Source of the DNA: Agromyces rhizosphaerae
GTDB taxonomy: Bacteria; Actinomycetota; Actinomycetes; Actinomycetales; Microbacteriaceae
DNA length: 64,000 bases
Direction of reading: 5' to 3'
Assembly: GCF_027925245.1 (NCBI RefSeq)
Contig: NZ_BSDP01000001.1
Coordinates: forward strand, 62,001-126,000
The position numbers and the translations under genes were made by a program. Under the pieces are notes generated by a model that was not told the DNA's origin, ran no database searches, and saw only the letters and a program-made list of their open reading frames with translations. Positions 62,006 through 64,000 of the stretch are shown one piece after another. The first letter of the stretch is position 1. The number at the start of each line of letters is the position of its first letter.

Positions 62006-62881
62006 GTGAGATTCGCGCACCTGAGAGTCGACGGCCAACGGACCCCCCGACTCGCGGTGGTGGAGGGCGACCGTGCACTCTTCCTCGACGAGGTGGTCGA
62101 CGACCCGCCGCGCGACCTGCAGGACCTCATCGAGCGCGGCCCCGAGGGCCTCGCGCACGTGCGCGGGCTCGCCGACGCGGCGATCGCCGCCGATGCGCCG
62201 ACGCACGCCGTCGCCGACCTGCGGCACGCCTCCGCCGTGCTGCGCCCGCCGCACATCCTCGCGATCGGCGCGAACTACGCGGCCCACGCCTCGGAGCTCA
62301 AGCTGCGCTCCGAGACCGCCATGACGGTCTTCTCGCTCTGGCCGAACTCGCTCGCGGGGCACGGCGGCACCACGACGTGGCCCGACGAGCTCTCGCAGGA
62401 GGTCGACTACGAGGCCGAGCTCGGCGTCATCATCGGCCGGCCCGCCCGCGGCGTGCGCGTGCAGGACGCGCTCGACTACGTCTGGGGTTACACCGTCGTG
62501 AACGACATCACGGCCCGGAACATCCAGTTCTCCGAGGCGCAGTGGTCCAGGTGCAAGTCGTTCGACGGGTTCACGCCGACCGGCCCGGTGGTCGTCACCG
62601 CCGACGAGGTGCCCGACCCGCAGGACGTCTGGCTCACGACGAACGTCGACGGCCGCATCCTGCAGGACGCGTCGAGCGCCGAGATGGTGCGCTCGGTCGC
62701 GGAGATCATCTCGTACCTGTCGCGCTCGGCGACCATCCCGCCGGGCACGCTCATCTCGACGGGCAGCCCCGGCGGCGCGGGCTACTCGCGCAAGCCCCCG
62801 GTGTTCCTCGCCGACGGGGCGACCGTCACGGTGTCGATCGACCGCATCGGCGCGCTCACGACGCACTGCCGCGTGGTCTGA
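62006..62881 (+). CDS. Fumarylacetoacetate hydrolase family protein
   Basis: A 291-aa FAH-fold hydrolase or isomerase. HILAIGANYAAHASE begins the catalytic domain. VDYEAELGVIIGRPARGV carries metal-binding glutamates, and GYTVVNDITARNIQF and GTLISTGSPGGAGYSRKPP complete it. The family cleaves C-C bonds in aromatic breakdown or decarboxylates oxaloacetate; which applies is not clear. GTG start set by the adjacent -10 box. Confidence 0.9.
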   Translation: MRFAHLRVDGQRTPRLAVVEGDRALFLDEVVDDPPRDLQDLIERGPEGLAHVRGLADAAIAADAPTHAVADLRHASAVLRPPHILAIGANYAAHASELKLRSETAMTVFSLWPNSLAGHGGTTTWPDELSQEVDYEAELGVIIGRPARGVRVQDALDYVWGYTVVNDITARNIQFSEAQWSRCKSFDGFTPTGPVVVTADEVPDPQDVWLTTNVDGRILQDASSAEMVRSVAEIISYLSRSATIPPGTLISTGSPGGAGYSRKPPVFLADGATVTVSIDRIGALTTHCRVV

Positions 62882-62882
62882 C

Positions 62883-62895
62883 GGCGGGCGCCGCC
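62883..62895. terminator. Short GC hairpin between FAH gene and aspA
   Basis: GGCGGGCGCCGCC, the same 13-mer as at 22119-22131, again between convergent genes. The stem is only 5 bp. Confidence 0.4.
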
Positions 62896-62903
62896 CCGGG
62901 CGG

Positions 62904-64000
62904 TCAGTCCGACGGCTCCGCCTTCAGCTGCACCACGGGGATCGCGCTCGTGATCGGCTCCATGCCCGACAGCCGGTTCGGCGAGAGCTGGTGGGTCACG
63001 GCCTCGCGGGTCATGAGCCCGGCCTCGACGACCAGGTCGGCGACGGGCCGGCCCGTGCGCAGCGCCTCCTTGGCGAGCTCGGCCGCCTGCTGGTAGCCGA
63101 TGAACGGGATGAGCGCGGTGATGACGCCGACGCTCGAGGCGACCATGTCGCCGAGGCGCTCGGTGTTCGCGGTGATGCCGTCGATGCAGTTGACGCGCAG
63201 CGTCCAGCAGGCCTGGCGCATCCACGTGATCGACTGCAGCAGCGAGTGCGCGATGACCGGCTCGAACGCGTTGAGCTGCAGCTGGCCGGCCTCGGCCGCC
63301 ATGGTGACGGTGACGTCGGTGCCGGCGACCTGGAACGCGACCTGGCTGACGGCCTCCGGGATGACCGGGTTCACCTTGCCCGGCATGATGGACGAGCCCG
63401 CCTGCTTGGGCGGGAGGTTGATCTCGCCGAGGCCGGTCTGCGGGCCCGACGAGAGCAGTCGCAGGTCGTTGCAGATCTTCGAGAGCTTGATCGCGCTGCG
63501 CTTGAGCGACCCCGAGAACGACATGAACACGCCCGTGTCACTCGTCGACTCGATCAGGTCGGGCGCGGTCTCGAGGCCCAGGCCGGTGATCTCGTTGAGG
63601 TGCCGCACGGCCGCGGAGGCGTAGCCCGGGTCGGCCGTGATGCCGGTGCCGATCGCCGTCGCGCCGAGGTTGATCTCGGCGAGCAGCCAGCAGGTCTCCT
63701 CGAGCCGGGCCTTGTCCTCGCCGAGGGTGGTGGCGTACCCGTGGAACTCCTGGCCGAGCGTCATCGGCACGGCGTCCTGCAGCTGCGTGCGGCCGACCTT
63801 GAGGATCTCGCGGAACTCCATCGCCTTGCGGTGGAACGACAGCCGCAGCTCCTCGAGCTCGTCGAGCAGCGTGCGCAGCGAGAGCGACAGGGCGATCTTC
63901 AGCGCCGTCGGGTAGGTGTCGTTGGTCGACTGGCTGCGGTTGACGTCGTCGATCGGGTGGATGACGTCGTAGCGGCCCTTCTCGTAACCGGCGAGCTCGA
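62904..64000 (-). CDS. aspA: Aspartate ammonia-lyase (5' end cut off)
   Basis: Reversibly splits aspartate into fumarate and ammonia. The visible 365 codons start inside the protein, at ELAGYEKGRYDVIHP. HPIDDVNRSQSTNDTYPTALKIA is the substrate region, KVGRTQLQDAVPMTLGQEF holds the catalytic-site Thr-Gln, and GSSIMPGKVNP is the fumarase/aspartase signature. NCIDGITANTERL favours aspartase over fumarase. The gene runs off the right edge of the window. Confidence 0.93.
   Translation of the reverse strand, partial: ELAGYEKGRYDVIHPIDDVNRSQSTNDTYPTALKIALSLSLRTLLDELEELRLSFHRKAMEFREILKVGRTQLQDAVPMTLGQEFHGYATTLGEDKARLEETCWLLAEINLGATAIGTGITADPGYASAAVRHLNEITGLGLETAPDLIESTSDTGVFMSFSGSLKRSAIKLSKICNDLRLLSSGPQTGLGEINLPPKQAGSSIMPGKVNPVIPEAVSQVAFQVAGTDVTVTMAAEAGQLQLNAFEPVIAHSLLQSITWMRQACWTLRVNCIDGITANTERLGDMVASSVGVITALIPFIGYQQAAELAKEALRTGRPVADLVVEAGLMTREAVTHQLSPNRLSGMEPITSAIPVVQLKAEPSD

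Noticed and set aside
59044..63096. A 1350-codon open frame on the plus strand covering several genes
   Set aside because: It runs antisense to the GlcD-type gene and out of frame through Ada-AlkA and FAH. In DNA this rich in GC, stop codons are rare in the other frames. The composition is arginine/alanine rich with no domain.

Overview
The window is 64 kb of very GC-rich DNA with the codon habits of a high-GC actinobacterium. Gene order and protein types point to the family Microbacteriaceae, with an Agromyces-like organism as the best guess. That placement is inferred from gene content; there is no rRNA gene here. I found no tRNA, rRNA, CRISPR array, prophage or insertion sequence with a transposase. 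About 65 protein genes are called. Many have a TANNNT -10 box 6-8 bases before the start codon, which implies leaderless mRNAs.

Layout. 1-9.3 kb: a wHTH/DUF559 nuclease-like gene set between copies of a 71-bp inverted repeat, then a conserved minus-strand block (folA, thyA, a TPR membrane protein, dapB, a histidine phosphatase, an M16 peptidase). Plus-strand redox genes (thioredoxin-like/DUF4395 pair, OsmC, epimerase) are interleaved. 9.4-13.2 kb: an aldo/keto reductase homologue that has lost catalytic residues, and a TetR-ABC transporter operon with a doublet operator. 13.2-19.6 kb: a five-gene leucine/branched acyl-CoA catabolism operon (carboxylase beta and alpha/biotin subunits, acyl-CoA dehydrogenase, MaoC, CitE-type lyase). 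The alpha subunit carries two in-frame copies of a 57-bp palindrome. 19.7-22.5 kb: two TetR regulators, an MBL hydrolase, a GNAT and a pterin dehydratase. 22.5-26.7 kb: branched-chain keto-acid dehydrogenase E1alpha, E1beta and E2, divergent from an Lrp/AsnC regulator. Together with the carboxylase operon this covers much of leucine, valine and isoleucine breakdown.

26.7-41.5 kb: pnp with a long structured leader, a secreted protein, DUF5302, DedA, a Tat-exported MpaB/Lcp-like oxygenase, a luciferase-like monooxygenase/FMN reductase pair, fructosamine kinase, quinone reductase, thioredoxin, an S9 peptidase, another luciferase-like enzyme, an EamA exporter and rpsO. The usual rpsO-pnp-M16-dapB-thyA-folA neighbourhood is still in order on the minus strand, but it is stretched by insertions. 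41.6-49.2 kb: a quinone reductase, a 13E12-type HNH gene behind a perfect SOS box, a membrane protein, and an arsenate/phosphate module (pstS, arsC, ArsR-ArsC fusion). DUF488 and a CPBP-like protein follow.

49.2-53.7 kb: an M4 (protealysin-type) peptidase, then a DUF4397-sortase-ECF sigma-anti-sigma operon, then an emfourin-like inhibitor of M4 peptidases. 53.7-64 kb: FKBP, DUF779 plus aldehyde dehydrogenase with its GAF activator and three phased GTTGCAG boxes, a PrsW-like protease, a GlcD-type oxidase, an Ada-AlkA fusion, a fumarylacetoacetase-family protein and aspA, which runs off the right edge.
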